This document shows positions 17,596-25,997 of a stretch of DNA of 64,000 bases, one piece after another. Positions within the stretch are counted from its first letter, which is position 1. Each line of letters begins with the position of its first letter. The position numbers and the translations under genes are program-made. Under the pieces are notes generated by a model that was given only the letters and a program-made list of their open reading frames with translations, was not told the origin of the DNA and made no database searches. Origin of the DNA: Rhabdonatronobacter sediminivivens (GTDB lineage: Bacteria; Pseudomonadota; Alphaproteobacteria; Rhodobacterales; Rhodobacteraceae); the NCBI RefSeq assembly GCF_013415485.1, contig NZ_JACBXS010000017.1, positions 20,411 through 84,410 of the forward strand, written 5' to 3'.

Positions 17596-19587
17596 ATGAG
17601 CCAGCCCTGGCTCATCCGCGACCGGGCGCCCGCCTTTTTCGCCGAACGCCGCTGGCCGGTCCAGACATGGTATGACGAAGCCCTTGCCACCGGCTTTCGT
17701 GCGCTTGTCCCGCCGCTTTACCGCAGCGGCCTGCGCGATGGATTGGTGGTGGCGCTGACCCTCTGGCATGGGCGAAGGCTGCGCACTGCATCGGATGCGG
17801 CGCTGCAGATGCAAGCCCGAGCGCTGCGCCCCGTTCTGCTGCGCCGCGGGTTCCGGATCGGCACGGTGGCCCGGGCCTTTGCGCTTTGCCGCGAGGCCCT
17901 GCGCCGTGAACTGGGCTTTGCCCATCATGCCGTCCAGCTGCGCGGCGGGGCACAGATCCTGTCCGGGCGCGTTGCCGAAATGGCCACGGGCGAGGGCAAG
18001 ACCGTCACCGCCGCCCTGCCGGCGGTGGCTGCTGCGCTGGCCGGGGTGCCGGTCCATGTGGTGACCGTGAATGACTACCTCTCGCGGCGGGATCATGATG
18101 AGCTTGCCCCGGTCTTTGCCCGGCTGGGCCTGCGCAGCGCCTGGATTGACGCCGACATGACCCCGGCCGCAAAGATCGCAGCCTATGGCGCGCCCATCGT
18201 CTATGTGACCAACAAGACCCTGGTGTTCGACTACCTGCGCAGCCGTCTGGGGCGCGAAGGGCCGGATACGGTGCAGCGCCATGCTGCCGCCACCCTGCGC
18301 GGCAGGCCCGTGCCGCCGCCGATGCCCCATGCGCTGGGGTTCTGCATCGTGGATGAAGCCGACAGCATCCTCATCGACGAGGCCCAGACCCCCCTGATCA
18401 TCGCCGCCCCTGACACCCATCTGTCCGAGGCCGATTGCCGCCATGCCCTGGCACATGCCCGCGGGCTGGCCGAAGGGCAGGATTTCCGGCTCGATCACGC
18501 GCAGCGCCGGGCCGAGCTGACCCGCGCCGGTCGCGCCCTGCTGGCCGCGCGTGCCGGGACCGACTGGAACGCGCCCGCGTTGTGGCAGATCGCCCGCGCG
18601 CGTGAGGAGCTGTGCCGCCACGCCCTGGCCGCGCTGCATCTGCATCACCGCGACCAGCATTACATCCTGGCCGAGGATACGGTGCAGATCGTGGACGAAT
18701 TCACCGGCCGCGTTCTGGCCGACCGTCAATGGCAGGCCGGGCTGCACCAGATGGTCGAGGTCAAGGAGGGCCTGCCCCCCGGGGCCTCGCGCCGGACGCT
18801 GGCGCAGATCACCTATCAGGGGTTCTTCCGCCGCTACCTGTGGTTCGGCGGCATGACCGGAACCGGCGCCGAGGTGGCGCGCGAATTATGGGGGACCTAT
18901 GGGCTGGGGGTCACGCGGGTGCCGCGTCACCGTCGGCTGCACCGCCGTGATCTGGGGGTGCGCCTCTACCGGGATGAACCGGCGAAACTGCAGGCCGTGG
19001 CGGCCCGCGCCGCGCGCATGGTCGCCCGCGGGCGCCCGGTGCTGATCGGCACCCGCTCGGTCGAGGTTTCGGAACGCCTGGGCGGGGTGCTGGGCGATGC
19101 AGGCCTGGCGCATGTGGTGCTGAACGCACGCCAGGACGGGGATGAGGCCGCGCTGATCGCCCGCGCGGGCGCCGCCGGTGCGGTGACGGTGGCCACAAAC
19201 ATGGCCGGGCGCGGAACCGATATCCGGCTGACCTCCGAGGCCCGCGCGGCAGGGGGTCTGCATGTCATGCTGACCGAATACCACGAAAGTCCGCGCATCG
19301 ACCGTCAGCTTGTGGGCCGTGCCGGTCGCCAGGGTGATCCGGGCAGCACCGAGGCTCTGGTCGCCCTGGATGATGACCTGTTCCGCCGTCATGCCCCGCG
19401 GATGCAACGGGCGGTGGCGGGGCTGCTGCCAGGCGGCCTGCGACGCCTTCCTGCCGTGTTGGCGCATCTGCTGCGGTGGCGCGCGCAGCGCGCCGCCGAG
19501 GCCCGGGCGCGCCTGCGCCGCGAGGGCGTCCTGCGCCGCGCCGACAAGCTTGAAAAGTCCCTGGGTTTCACACGCAGGCCCATCTGA
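17596..19587 (+). CDS. Short SecA-like preprotein translocase ATPase
   Basis: 663 aa, against about 900 for housekeeping SecA. Walker A ATGEGKT at 130-136, TVNDYLSRRD at 157-166, Walker B VDEAD at 252-256, MAGRGTDI at 536-543 and QLVGRAGRQGDPGS at 571-584 are all intact, so it should be an active SecA-type DEAD motor. A VDEFTGRVL segment (366-374) matches SecA. The helical-wing region is reduced and the C-terminal zinc/SecB-binding tail is absent. The ATG lies 1 bp after the stop of the M50 gene. It is probably a dedicated motor for the operon's giant substrate, working with SecYEG or with the M50/HlyD partners; that role is inferred. It is unlikely to be the cell's main SecA because of its length and setting. 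Confidence 0.9.
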   Translation: MSQPWLIRDRAPAFFAERRWPVQTWYDEALATGFRALVPPLYRSGLRDGLVVALTLWHGRRLRTASDAALQMQARALRPVLLRRGFRIGTVARAFALCREALRRELGFAHHAVQLRGGAQILSGRVAEMATGEGKTVTAALPAVAAALAGVPVHVVTVNDYLSRRDHDELAPVFARLGLRSAWIDADMTPAAKIAAYGAPIVYVTNKTLVFDYLRSRLGREGPDTVQRHAAATLRGRPVPPPMPHALGFCIVDEADSILIDEAQTPLIIAAPDTHLSEADCRHALAHARGLAEGQDFRLDHAQRRAELTRAGRALLAARAGTDWNAPALWQIARAREELCRHALAALHLHHRDQHYILAEDTVQIVDEFTGRVLADRQWQAGLHQMVEVKEGLPPGASRRTLAQITYQGFFRRYLWFGGMTGTGAEVARELWGTYGLGVTRVPRHRRLHRRDLGVRLYRDEPAKLQAVAARAARMVARGRPVLIGTRSVEVSERLGGVLGDAGLAHVVLNARQDGDEAALIARAGAAGAVTVATNMAGRGTDIRLTSEARAAGGLHVMLTEYHESPRIDRQLVGRAGRQGDPGSTEALVALDDDLFRRHAPRMQRAVAGLLPGGLRRLPAVLAHLLRWRAQRAAEARARLRREGVLRRADKLEKSLGFTRRPI

Positions 19588-19965
19588 GCAACGCGCCTCC
19601 GCTGTATCACGCGGCACAGCCGCCACCTGGCGCGGCACCCTGCGCATGTTCGTCCCGGGGTTCCCCCCGGAGCGCACAGCGCGGCGCCGCCCGGCCTGGA
19701 ACCGGGTGCCACGCATAAGGGATCACCGGAAATGCAGCATTGGTTGAAAACGATCCACGCCACTCACCACGGCAGGCATCGCGCAATTGACCCTGCAGCA
19801 ACCGCCCCTGCACCACCGCTCGACAGTCCCCGGGGCCACACCAATCTTTTCCTTGTTTTGCCGTAAATTCACCACAATTGCCGACGAGACCTGCAGGTCA
19901 AGGCGTCCGTAATTTCTGTTCCGTTTTCCGAGTGACGCGCCGAAACATTTCGGAAGGACTTCAGG
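19588..19965. other. Gene-free spacer after the secA-like gene
   Basis: About 380 bases without a convincing gene. A short hairpin CCGGGG-ttcc-CCCCGG at 19655-19670 has no T-run, so a terminator is doubtful. The last 150 bases are less G+C-rich and probably hold the promoter of the TadE-like gene, but I see no clear -35/-10 pair. Confidence 0.5.
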
Positions 19966-20355
19966 ATGAAGTGGAGCAGGGACCGACTCTCGGCGCTCAG
20001 GCGGGATGAACACGGCGGCGTGACGGTCGAGTTCGTTATCTGGACCCCCATGATCATGGCGCTGCTGCTGCTGGTGGCCGATGCCTCGGCGGCGTTCATG
20101 GCGCAAAGCGCCATGTGGCAGGCGGCGGGCGATATCTCCCGCGCGATCGCCACCGGCCGTATCGCGATCGACGACGCCGCAACCTTTGTCAACGCCACCG
20201 CAGGCTATGCACTTTCCGTGCAGCACACCGAAGAGCTGATCGCCGTGCGGCTTTCACGGCCCTTCGACGGGATCGGGACAGGCATGATGCTGTCCTTCAT
20301 GGGCGACATGCAGGTGACCGTCCTGCAGCATCTGGAACCAGGAGTGGAGCTATGA
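19966..20355 (+). CDS. TadE-like pseudopilin-type protein
   Basis: 129 aa with a GGAAGGA ribosome site 7 nt before the ATG. The short basic N-terminus followed by GGVTVEFVIWTPMIMALLLLVADASAAF is the TadE/TadG class: a Gly-x-x-x-VEF motif in a single N-terminal transmembrane helix. TadE-like proteins are minor pseudopilins or assembly factors of Flp/Tad pili. No other tad gene (ATPase, prepilin peptidase, secretin) is in the window. The next gene overlaps its stop by ATGA, so the two form a translationally coupled pair. Confidence 0.75.
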   Translation: MKWSRDRLSALRRDEHGGVTVEFVIWTPMIMALLLLVADASAAFMAQSAMWQAAGDISRAIATGRIAIDDAATFVNATAGYALSVQHTEELIAVRLSRPFDGIGTGMMLSFMGDMQVTVLQHLEPGVEL

Positions 20356-21665
20356 CCGGACAGAAAACACACCTTCTTGCGCAGGCTGGCCCCAAGCTGC
20401 GGCGCTTCACCGGGGATGAGGCTGGCACCGGGTCGGTCACGGGGCTGATCATCACCATCGTGGCGCTGACCATCGGCGGGACGGCCGTGGACTATACATC
20501 GGCCGTGTCGGCCCGCGCCCAGGCACAGGTTGTCGCCGATGCCGCCGCCCGCGCCGGTGCAGCCAAACTGCGCGAAGGCCAGGATGCCGCGCGCGACGCC
20601 GCCCTTGCCATCGCCGATGCGCACCGCCCCGGCCTGCTGGACGCCTCGGACATCATGTTCACGCATTGGCCGGGACATGGCGCCACGGCCAGCAACGGCC
20701 GCAAACCGATCAACGCGGTGGCGGTCCAGACCCGCCGCGACAACCGCAACGCCAACCCGGTGGCCACCTACCTGCTGCACCTTGTCGGCGTGGACCGGCT
20801 GCAGGTGTCGGCCATTTCGGTGGCGGCGACCACTGGTGGCTTTGCCCATTGCAGTGGCGGCGGGTTCTTTGCGCTTGAGCGCAGCGTCGGCAACAGTTCG
20901 AACGACTACAGCGACGGCTTCTGCCTGCACGGTGAAGACGGGGTGCAGTTCCACAACCAGAACCGCTTCACCTCGGGCGCGGAAATCACCATGCCGAACC
21001 TGGCCGATTTCCAGGCCCATAACAACAACCCCGGCGCCGAGGATGCGCTGCGCGCCTACAGCCACGAATTCAGGCTGCTCGACAGCATCCCCGATGTGAT
21101 TAGCATGATGCGCGAAGGCACCCTGGAAGAGGCCGGGCTGCCGCCCTTTGTCACGCTGGGGCCGGTCTATCGCACCTCCATCAGCCAGGATGACGCGCTC
21201 AGCCCCGATACGCTTTATATTGTCAGTGGCGATGTGGCGCTGCGCGATCCGCGCAGCTTCCAGAACATGGCCATCGTGGCCGGCGGAAACATCACGGTCG
21301 ATTCGAACGTGGATTTCGACAATGTGGTGCTGGCCGCCGAAGGCTTTATCACCTTCAACTCCAATATCCGGATCGGCGGGTCCGAACTGGAATATTGCGA
21401 CCGCGGCGTCTATGGCGGCTATGTCCTGGGTCAGCAGGGGATCGTGTTCAATTCGAACAACATCCTGCGCGGCGTGCTGATGGCCAGCCAGGGGGATGTG
21501 GTGTTCAACTCGAACAACACGGCCACCGACGGGATCTATGTCGAGGCTGCGGGCGATATCGTCTACAACAGCCGCCAGACCCTGCGCGGCTGCCTGCCGG
21601 GGCTGGAGAACGAGCTTCATCACGCCGGGGCCGAACGCGAATACACCCAGGCGCTGGTGCGCTGA
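20352..21665 (+). CDS. TadG-like protein with C-terminal beta-solenoid
   Basis: 437 aa; the ATG is in the ATGA overlap with the TadE-like gene and has AGGAG 7 nt upstream, so longer in-frame starts are rejected. Residues 28-48 form one transmembrane helix after a basic N-terminus, in the Flp-pilus TadG/TadE style. From about 250 the chain is beta-rich and carries Asn-Ser-Asn steps: DSN 317-319, NSN 336-338, 367-369 and 386-388, and NSR 406-408, mostly 19-20 residues apart. This looks like a parallel beta-helix with an Asn/Ser ladder. No von Willebrand A domain is seen. Probably periplasmic and membrane-anchored; function inferred only from the pair. Confidence 0.7.
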   Translation: MTGQKTHLLAQAGPKLRRFTGDEAGTGSVTGLIITIVALTIGGTAVDYTSAVSARAQAQVVADAAARAGAAKLREGQDAARDAALAIADAHRPGLLDASDIMFTHWPGHGATASNGRKPINAVAVQTRRDNRNANPVATYLLHLVGVDRLQVSAISVAATTGGFAHCSGGGFFALERSVGNSSNDYSDGFCLHGEDGVQFHNQNRFTSGAEITMPNLADFQAHNNNPGAEDALRAYSHEFRLLDSIPDVISMMREGTLEEAGLPPFVTLGPVYRTSISQDDALSPDTLYIVSGDVALRDPRSFQNMAIVAGGNITVDSNVDFDNVVLAAEGFITFNSNIRIGGSELEYCDRGVYGGYVLGQQGIVFNSNNILRGVLMASQGDVVFNSNNTATDGIYVEAAGDIVYNSRQTLRGCLPGLENELHHAGAEREYTQALVR

Positions 21666-21807
21666 GCCACCGAAGACCGGACATGCGGCGGGTGGCGCCC
21701 CGCCGCATCCCGGTTCGTGGCTAGACGACAGGACACCCAAACCGATTGACCGCGGGGGCTGGCGGTGGCTTCCTGAACCTGACCGCCAACCGCAAGAGGA
21801 CCGCTGA

Positions 21808-22203
21808 ATGCCCCTGCCAAGCTTTCACATGATCGATGCCGCGCCCCGGCCCGTCGCCCCGTTTTCACATGCCGCCGAGGTCGATGGCTGGGTCCATCTG
21901 ACCGGCCAGATGCCCACCTGGCCCGCAGAGCCTGACCGCCCCCTGCCAGACGGGATCGAAGCCCAGACCCGGCGGGTCATGGACAACCTGATCCTGGTTC
22001 TGCAGGGCCTGGATCTGAGTCTGCGGAACGTGGTGCAGGCCCGCGTCTATATCACCGATTTCGACCGGGATTACGCCGCCATGAACGCGGTCTACACCGG
22101 GTATTTCGAAGCGGGAAAGCTGCCTGCGCGCACCTGTATCGGGGTGAATGGCCTGGCGGTCGGCGCCCTGGTCGAAATCGACATGGTGGCGCGGCGGCCC
22201 TGA
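21808..22203 (+). CDS. RidA (YjgF/YER057c) family protein
   Basis: 131 aa with AGAGGA before the ATG. RidA proteins hydrolyse reactive enamine/imine intermediates formed by PLP enzymes. Family features seen: FSHAAEVDGWVHLTGQMP near the start, NVVQARVYITDF in the middle, and the C-terminal LPARTCIGVNGLAVGALVEIDMVA segment, with the Arg that binds the substrate carboxylate. The length is normal for the family. Cytosolic. It stands alone on the plus strand and its physiological substrate cannot be told from the neighbours. Members of this family with other activities exist, so the exact reaction is open. Confidence 0.85.
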   Translation: MPLPSFHMIDAAPRPVAPFSHAAEVDGWVHLTGQMPTWPAEPDRPLPDGIEAQTRRVMDNLILVLQGLDLSLRNVVQARVYITDFDRDYAAMNAVYTGYFEAGKLPARTCIGVNGLAVGALVEIDMVARRP

Positions 22204-22286
22204 TCCGCGCGCGGGCACGGCACCGGATGCCGCCCGCTACGCGCTTGCAGCCCCTTTCGGAGCCTCTGGTCGAAGGAAAGTTCTGA

Positions 22287-22865
22287 ATGGATTTCCCGGT
22301 CGATTTCGCCCAAGCTTGTCGCATGAGAGCCCCAAGACACCACCTCAGAGCGTTCCATCGCGGCGGGCCAGGGCGCCGGGTGCTGGTGCTGGCCTGCCTG
22401 GCGCTGGCCTGCCTGGAGCTGGTGCCGCCCGCGAAGGCGCAGGCACAGCCGTTCCGGGACTGGGTGCTGGAGCGGGATGAGGCAACCTGCGTGATCAGCA
22501 CACGGGTCCATCTGCGCAGCACCGACACGCTGCTGGTGGCGGTGTCGCTTTCCGCCGATGGCGCTGGCGGCGCACTCATGGCGGCCGAGGTTCCGGTCGG
22601 TGCCAGCCTGCGAGAACGGATCGCCTATGTGCATGCCCCCGGCGCCCCCGAAACCACGCTTGAGTGGCAGTATTGCGACGCACAGACCTGCATGGCCACC
22701 GCCACCATCGACGCGGGCGCGCTGGCCGCGCTGAAGGCCGGCGCGCGGATCACCGTCGCCTTTCGCCCCCTGCCCGCCAGCCCGGTTCTGGCCACTCCGA
22801 TATCGCTCATGGGTCTGACCCGCGCCTGGGACGCACTTGTTGCCTGCAACGCCGCAGCCCCCTGA
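22287..22865 (+). CDS. Invasion-associated locus B (IalB) family exported protein
   Basis: 192 aa from ATG 22287, which has AAGGAA 8 nt upstream; ATG 22323 is an alternative. A signal peptide with core RVLVLACLALACLELV and cleavage near AKAQA is followed by FRDWVLERDEATCVIS, the opening typical of IalB proteins. Four cysteines of the mature part (ATCVIS, QYCDAQTC and the C-terminal ACN) could form disulfides in the periplasm. IalB was named from Bartonella, but the family is widespread in non-pathogenic alphaproteobacteria and its function is not settled. Confidence 0.75.
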   Translation: MDFPVDFAQACRMRAPRHHLRAFHRGGPGRRVLVLACLALACLELVPPAKAQAQPFRDWVLERDEATCVISTRVHLRSTDTLLVAVSLSADGAGGALMAAEVPVGASLRERIAYVHAPGAPETTLEWQYCDAQTCMATATIDAGALAALKAGARITVAFRPLPASPVLATPISLMGLTRAWDALVACNAAAP

Positions 22866-22965
22866 CCGCCAGGGCGCCACAGGGACACAATGGGGCAAAC
22901 CCACGGCCCCGCAGGGCGCCCGAAGCGGGGCCAGATACCGGTGCGCAGAAACCGGACTTCACAAG

Positions 22966-23012
22966 AGCGCGAAAAATTGTTATCCATTTGCATATTTTAA
23001 GAAATCCTGAGG
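22966..23012 (+). promoter_or_regulatory. AT-rich upstream region of the LuxR/hydrolase gene
   Basis: An isolated AT-rich stretch in G+C-rich surroundings, including TTGTTATCC and CATATTTTAAG, about 60-100 bp before the next coding region. It is the likely promoter zone, but no -35/-10 pair with normal spacing can be fixed. Confidence 0.35.
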
Positions 23013-23074
23013 TGGACTTTCGTGTCCGGGTGCCGCTACGCAGTTTTTCCTGAATCCGGACCAACGCAGCGCGA

Positions 23075-24865
23075 TTGCGTCCTTTTCCGGGCGTGCAAAC
23101 CGGGCTTGCGGGGGTGAAGGATCGCTCTTCCATACCGCTGCCGAAGCTCAACGCCGACCTGGAGCTTTTGCAGACGATCTATGAAACCGCGCTTATCCCT
23201 GACAATTACGACGATCTGGTAGATACCTGGAGCGTCCGGCTTGAAAACGCCCTCGCTCAGGTTGAAGATACGGATCTGGACGGCTCACAGGATATGGTGA
23301 CGCTCGATCTTTCGGAATCGATCCGCTACCTGGATACGTCACTGCGTCTGTTCGAGCGGCTTGACACCGCGCGCCGGCTGGAAAAGCAAACCCCGGAGGC
23401 GGAACGCGCAAGCCTGCCGAAGCTGGTTCTGGATGCCGCCGGCAAGGTGGTCTGGTACAACAGTTCGGCGCTGCGGATGTTTGCGCTGTCCCGGCAGAGC
23501 ACGGCGCAAACGCTGCCCATGGACGACACGTCGCGCCGACGGCTGGAAAGCGAACTGGCCACGCTGGGGCAGGAGGTCGAACGCCCGCCGGGGCCGCTGG
23601 GGCGCCATCTGCCGCTGGTGGTCCTGCTGCACCCGCCGGGGGATGGCGCGCAGGTCTTCATGATCGGCCAGCGGCTGGCGCAGCACGGCCAACCCGATCT
23701 GCTGGTCCTAGATCAGGCCGACACCGGCTGGAATGAAGCGATCGAGGCGGTTCTGCAGGGGTCATTCGCCCTGTCGCGCGCCGAAACCGAAATCGTTGCC
23801 CGGCTGGCCGAGGGCGAAACGCTTTCCCAGATTGCAAAGGCCCGCAACCGGCAGCTTTCGACGCTGCGCACGCAACTGAAATCCGTCCTGCGCAAGACCC
23901 AGACCCGCTCACAGGCGCAGCTGGTCCGGCTGACGCTCAGCCTGGCCTCGCATCTTGATGCCAGCGGCGCCGACCTGAGCGCCTCCGAGGCCCCGTTTCA
24001 GGTTCACACATTGCCCGATGGGCGCAACCTGCATTTTCGCACGATGGGCCCGCCGCAGGGCGCGCCGGTCATGTTCCTGCATGGCATGCTGGACGGGCTG
24101 AACATCGGCGCCACCTTCCTGCAGGAGCTGACCACCCGCAACATCCGGCTGATCGCCCCGGAAAGACCCTGGTTCGGGGCCGCACCGGGGTATGATGTCG
24201 ACATCCCGCAGGTGCCTGACACGCTGGCGGCGGATCTGACGCATCTGCTGGAAACCCATGATCTGAACGGCGTGCGGCTGATCGGGCATATGGCCGGGTC
24301 GGTCTACAGCTTTACCCTGGCGGCCAAGGCGCCGGAACGGGTGCGCGGCGTGCTGAATGTCGCCGGGGGCGTGCCCATCAGATCGCTGACGCAGTTCCGG
24401 CACATGTCGCCGCGCCAGCGCACCGTCGCCTATACCGCACGTTTCACCCCGAAGGCGCTGCCGCTGATCCTCCATGCCGGGGTGCGCCAGATCGAATCCG
24501 GCGGGGTAGAGCAGTTCGTGCGGGCGCTCTATGCAAGATCACCGATCGACCTGGCCGCCTTTGAAACCCCCGAGATCGGCACCACCATCGCCGACGGGGT
24601 CAGATTTGCCGTGGCCCAGGGCTACAGGGCGTTCGAGATCGACAGCTACCACGTGGTGCGCGACTGGAGCGCTCGGGTCGCCGCCAGCAAATGCCCTGTG
24701 GGGCTGCTTCACGGCCGCCATGATCCGGTGGTCTCGGCCGCTTCGGTCGAAGCCTTTGGCCGCACCCTGGGCGCACGCGCACAGGTCCAGATCGCCGAGG
24801 ATGCGGGACAGACGATCCTGTTCACGCATCCCCGGATGGCGCTTGACGCGCTTGAACGCCTCTGA
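23075..24865 (+). CDS. PAS-like/LuxR regulator fused to a degenerate alpha/beta-hydrolase fold
   Basis: Up to 596 aa. The start is uncertain: TTG 23075 is used here, and GTG 23093 or 23114 are possible. Residues 115-215 look PAS-like (LVLDAAGKVVWYNSSALRMF). Residues 230-285 are a LuxR-type HTH (LSRAETEIVARLAEGETLSQ). Residues 307-596 are an alpha/beta-hydrolase fold with the HG oxyanion motif (FLHGM). The nucleophile elbow reads GHMAG, with Met406 in place of Ser, and the expected catalytic His is Gln579 (DAGQTIL), while Asp550 (HDPVV) remains. The hydrolase part is therefore probably a ligand-sensing domain, not an enzyme. It ends 10 bp before the convergent SapC gene. Confidence 0.85.
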   Translation: MRPFPGVQTGLAGVKDRSSIPLPKLNADLELLQTIYETALIPDNYDDLVDTWSVRLENALAQVEDTDLDGSQDMVTLDLSESIRYLDTSLRLFERLDTARRLEKQTPEAERASLPKLVLDAAGKVVWYNSSALRMFALSRQSTAQTLPMDDTSRRRLESELATLGQEVERPPGPLGRHLPLVVLLHPPGDGAQVFMIGQRLAQHGQPDLLVLDQADTGWNEAIEAVLQGSFALSRAETEIVARLAEGETLSQIAKARNRQLSTLRTQLKSVLRKTQTRSQAQLVRLTLSLASHLDASGADLSASEAPFQVHTLPDGRNLHFRTMGPPQGAPVMFLHGMLDGLNIGATFLQELTTRNIRLIAPERPWFGAAPGYDVDIPQVPDTLAADLTHLLETHDLNGVRLIGHMAGSVYSFTLAAKAPERVRGVLNVAGGVPIRSLTQFRHMSPRQRTVAYTARFTPKALPLILHAGVRQIESGGVEQFVRALYARSPIDLAAFETPEIGTTIADGVRFAVAQGYRAFEIDSYHVVRDWSARVAASKCPVGLLHGRHDPVVSAASVEAFGRTLGARAQVQIAEDAGQTILFTHPRMALDALERL

Positions 24866-24875
24866 CGGTCGCGGT

Positions 24876-25643
24876 TCAGGCGGGTTCTTCCTGTTCGCTG
24901 GCATGGGTTGGCGCGGGCACGGCAGGCTGCTTGCGCTCCAGCAGGCGGTTCATCTGGCTGAGCGAGGCCAGGTGGAAATGGATCAGCCCCAGCATGTCGG
25001 TGCGGAACAGATCGACCACCACCTCGTCAGACAGCGCCGCCAGCTTCTCGCGGTTGACGCGCTGGAAACCACGCAGGGTGAAGCTGCGGCCCCCCGGCAG
25101 GCTGATATTGGCGATGGCGGGCTCCAGGATGCCCAGCTGGTTCAGCCGCTTGCCAAAGGCGCGGGTCAACTGGTGCTGCGCCTGATAGTCCGATGCGAAT
25201 TGCAGCATCCGCTCCAGATACTGGGTGCGGTTGCCATCGGCATCGAACAGCCGCTCACCGCGGCCTTCGGTGTTCACGCCGGAAAACCCGGTGTCGATGC
25301 ACAGGGTCAGGGTCTCGCCGTTTTCACCGGTCGACGCAAAGACAAAGGGATAGCGGCGCAGGAAGGCCGGGACATAGCGGCCTTGCCAGCGATGATCCGA
25401 ATCCAGGAACAGGTTTTCACCCGCTTCCAGTCCCAGCAGCCCCACCGGGGTCAGGTCATCGCCTTCGCCAGCAAAGACCACGGGCATCTCGGCGCCGGCC
25501 TGTTCGAATTCCGCGGCGACCAACGGCACCGAATGCAAGTCCCGGGCAAAGGCCCAGCTCTCGCCGGTGCGGATCGAAATATCCTGATGATGTTCGGCGG
25601 AAATCGGCACCGCGTTTTCGTAGATCAACAACTGCTTGCTCAT
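24876..25643 (-). CDS. SapC family protein
   Basis: 255 aa; the ATG at 25643 has AGGAAAG just upstream and is preferred over an in-frame TTG 15 bp earlier. The opening ENAVPISAEHHQDISIR, the central HRWQGRYVPAFLRRYPFVFA and the later FHLASLSQMNRLL near the end are typical of the SapC family, which is named from a Campylobacter S-layer locus but is common in proteobacteria of unknown surface role. No signal peptide or transmembrane helix is seen. It is convergent with the LuxR/hydrolase gene, 10 bp apart. Confidence 0.75.
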   Translation of the reverse strand: MSKQLLIYENAVPISAEHHQDISIRTGESWAFARDLHSVPLVAAEFEQAGAEMPVVFAGEGDDLTPVGLLGLEAGENLFLDSDHRWQGRYVPAFLRRYPFVFASTGENGETLTLCIDTGFSGVNTEGRGERLFDADGNRTQYLERMLQFASDYQAQHQLTRAFGKRLNQLGILEPAIANISLPGGRSFTLRGFQRVNREKLAALSDEVVVDLFRTDMLGLIHFHLASLSQMNRLLERKQPAVPAPTHASEQEEPA

Positions 25644-25997
25644 GGTCTTTCCTGTCAAATGATGGATCGTTCAGATGTTCGGCCTGCAGCAGCGGTGCCC
25701 CGGTCCGCTGCCTGTTCGGGTCATCCGGCACCGTGATCCCTCATGCCGGGGGCGAGATGTCAGCATTTTTCAAAGCGCACAGGCAAGTCAACCCCGTATA
25801 AGGGCCTGCATGCCCGTGCGGGGTGGTTTTTCCCTGCGGTGACCCTGCCCGGCGGCCCGGGCGCCGGGCCGGATGATCCGGGGGATGGCGCCGGGGGGCT
25901 TTGCGAACGGGGCTTTGACAGAATGCAAGGCGTGCATTGATTTTTCGCGCCCATCCGGGCAAACCCGGGACGCAAAGGCCCAAGGAGACCCCCGAGC
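25644..25997. other. Divergent intergenic region between sapC-like gene and trpA
   Basis: About 350 bases with no gene. It should hold promoters for both divergent genes. A leftward TTGACT near 25787 (reverse strand) could serve the sapC-like gene. A loosely paired CCCCG...CGGGG followed by TGGTTTTT around 25791-25833 might be a leader hairpin, though the pairing is imperfect. Confidence 0.4.
25915..25943 (+). promoter_or_regulatory. Possible trpA promoter
   Basis: A perfect -35 TTGACA (25915-25920), a 17-bp spacer, then TGATTT as a weak -10, 55 bp before the trpA start. The -35 and spacing are good and the -10 is poor. Confidence 0.4.

Noticed and set aside
19655..19670. Terminator after the secA-like gene
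   Set aside because: Six-base stem without a T-run; too weak to call.
20115..20351. Longer N-terminus for the TadG-like protein
   Set aside because: The upstream part is the TadE-like gene in another frame; the ATGA overlap with AGGAG upstream fixes the start at 20352.
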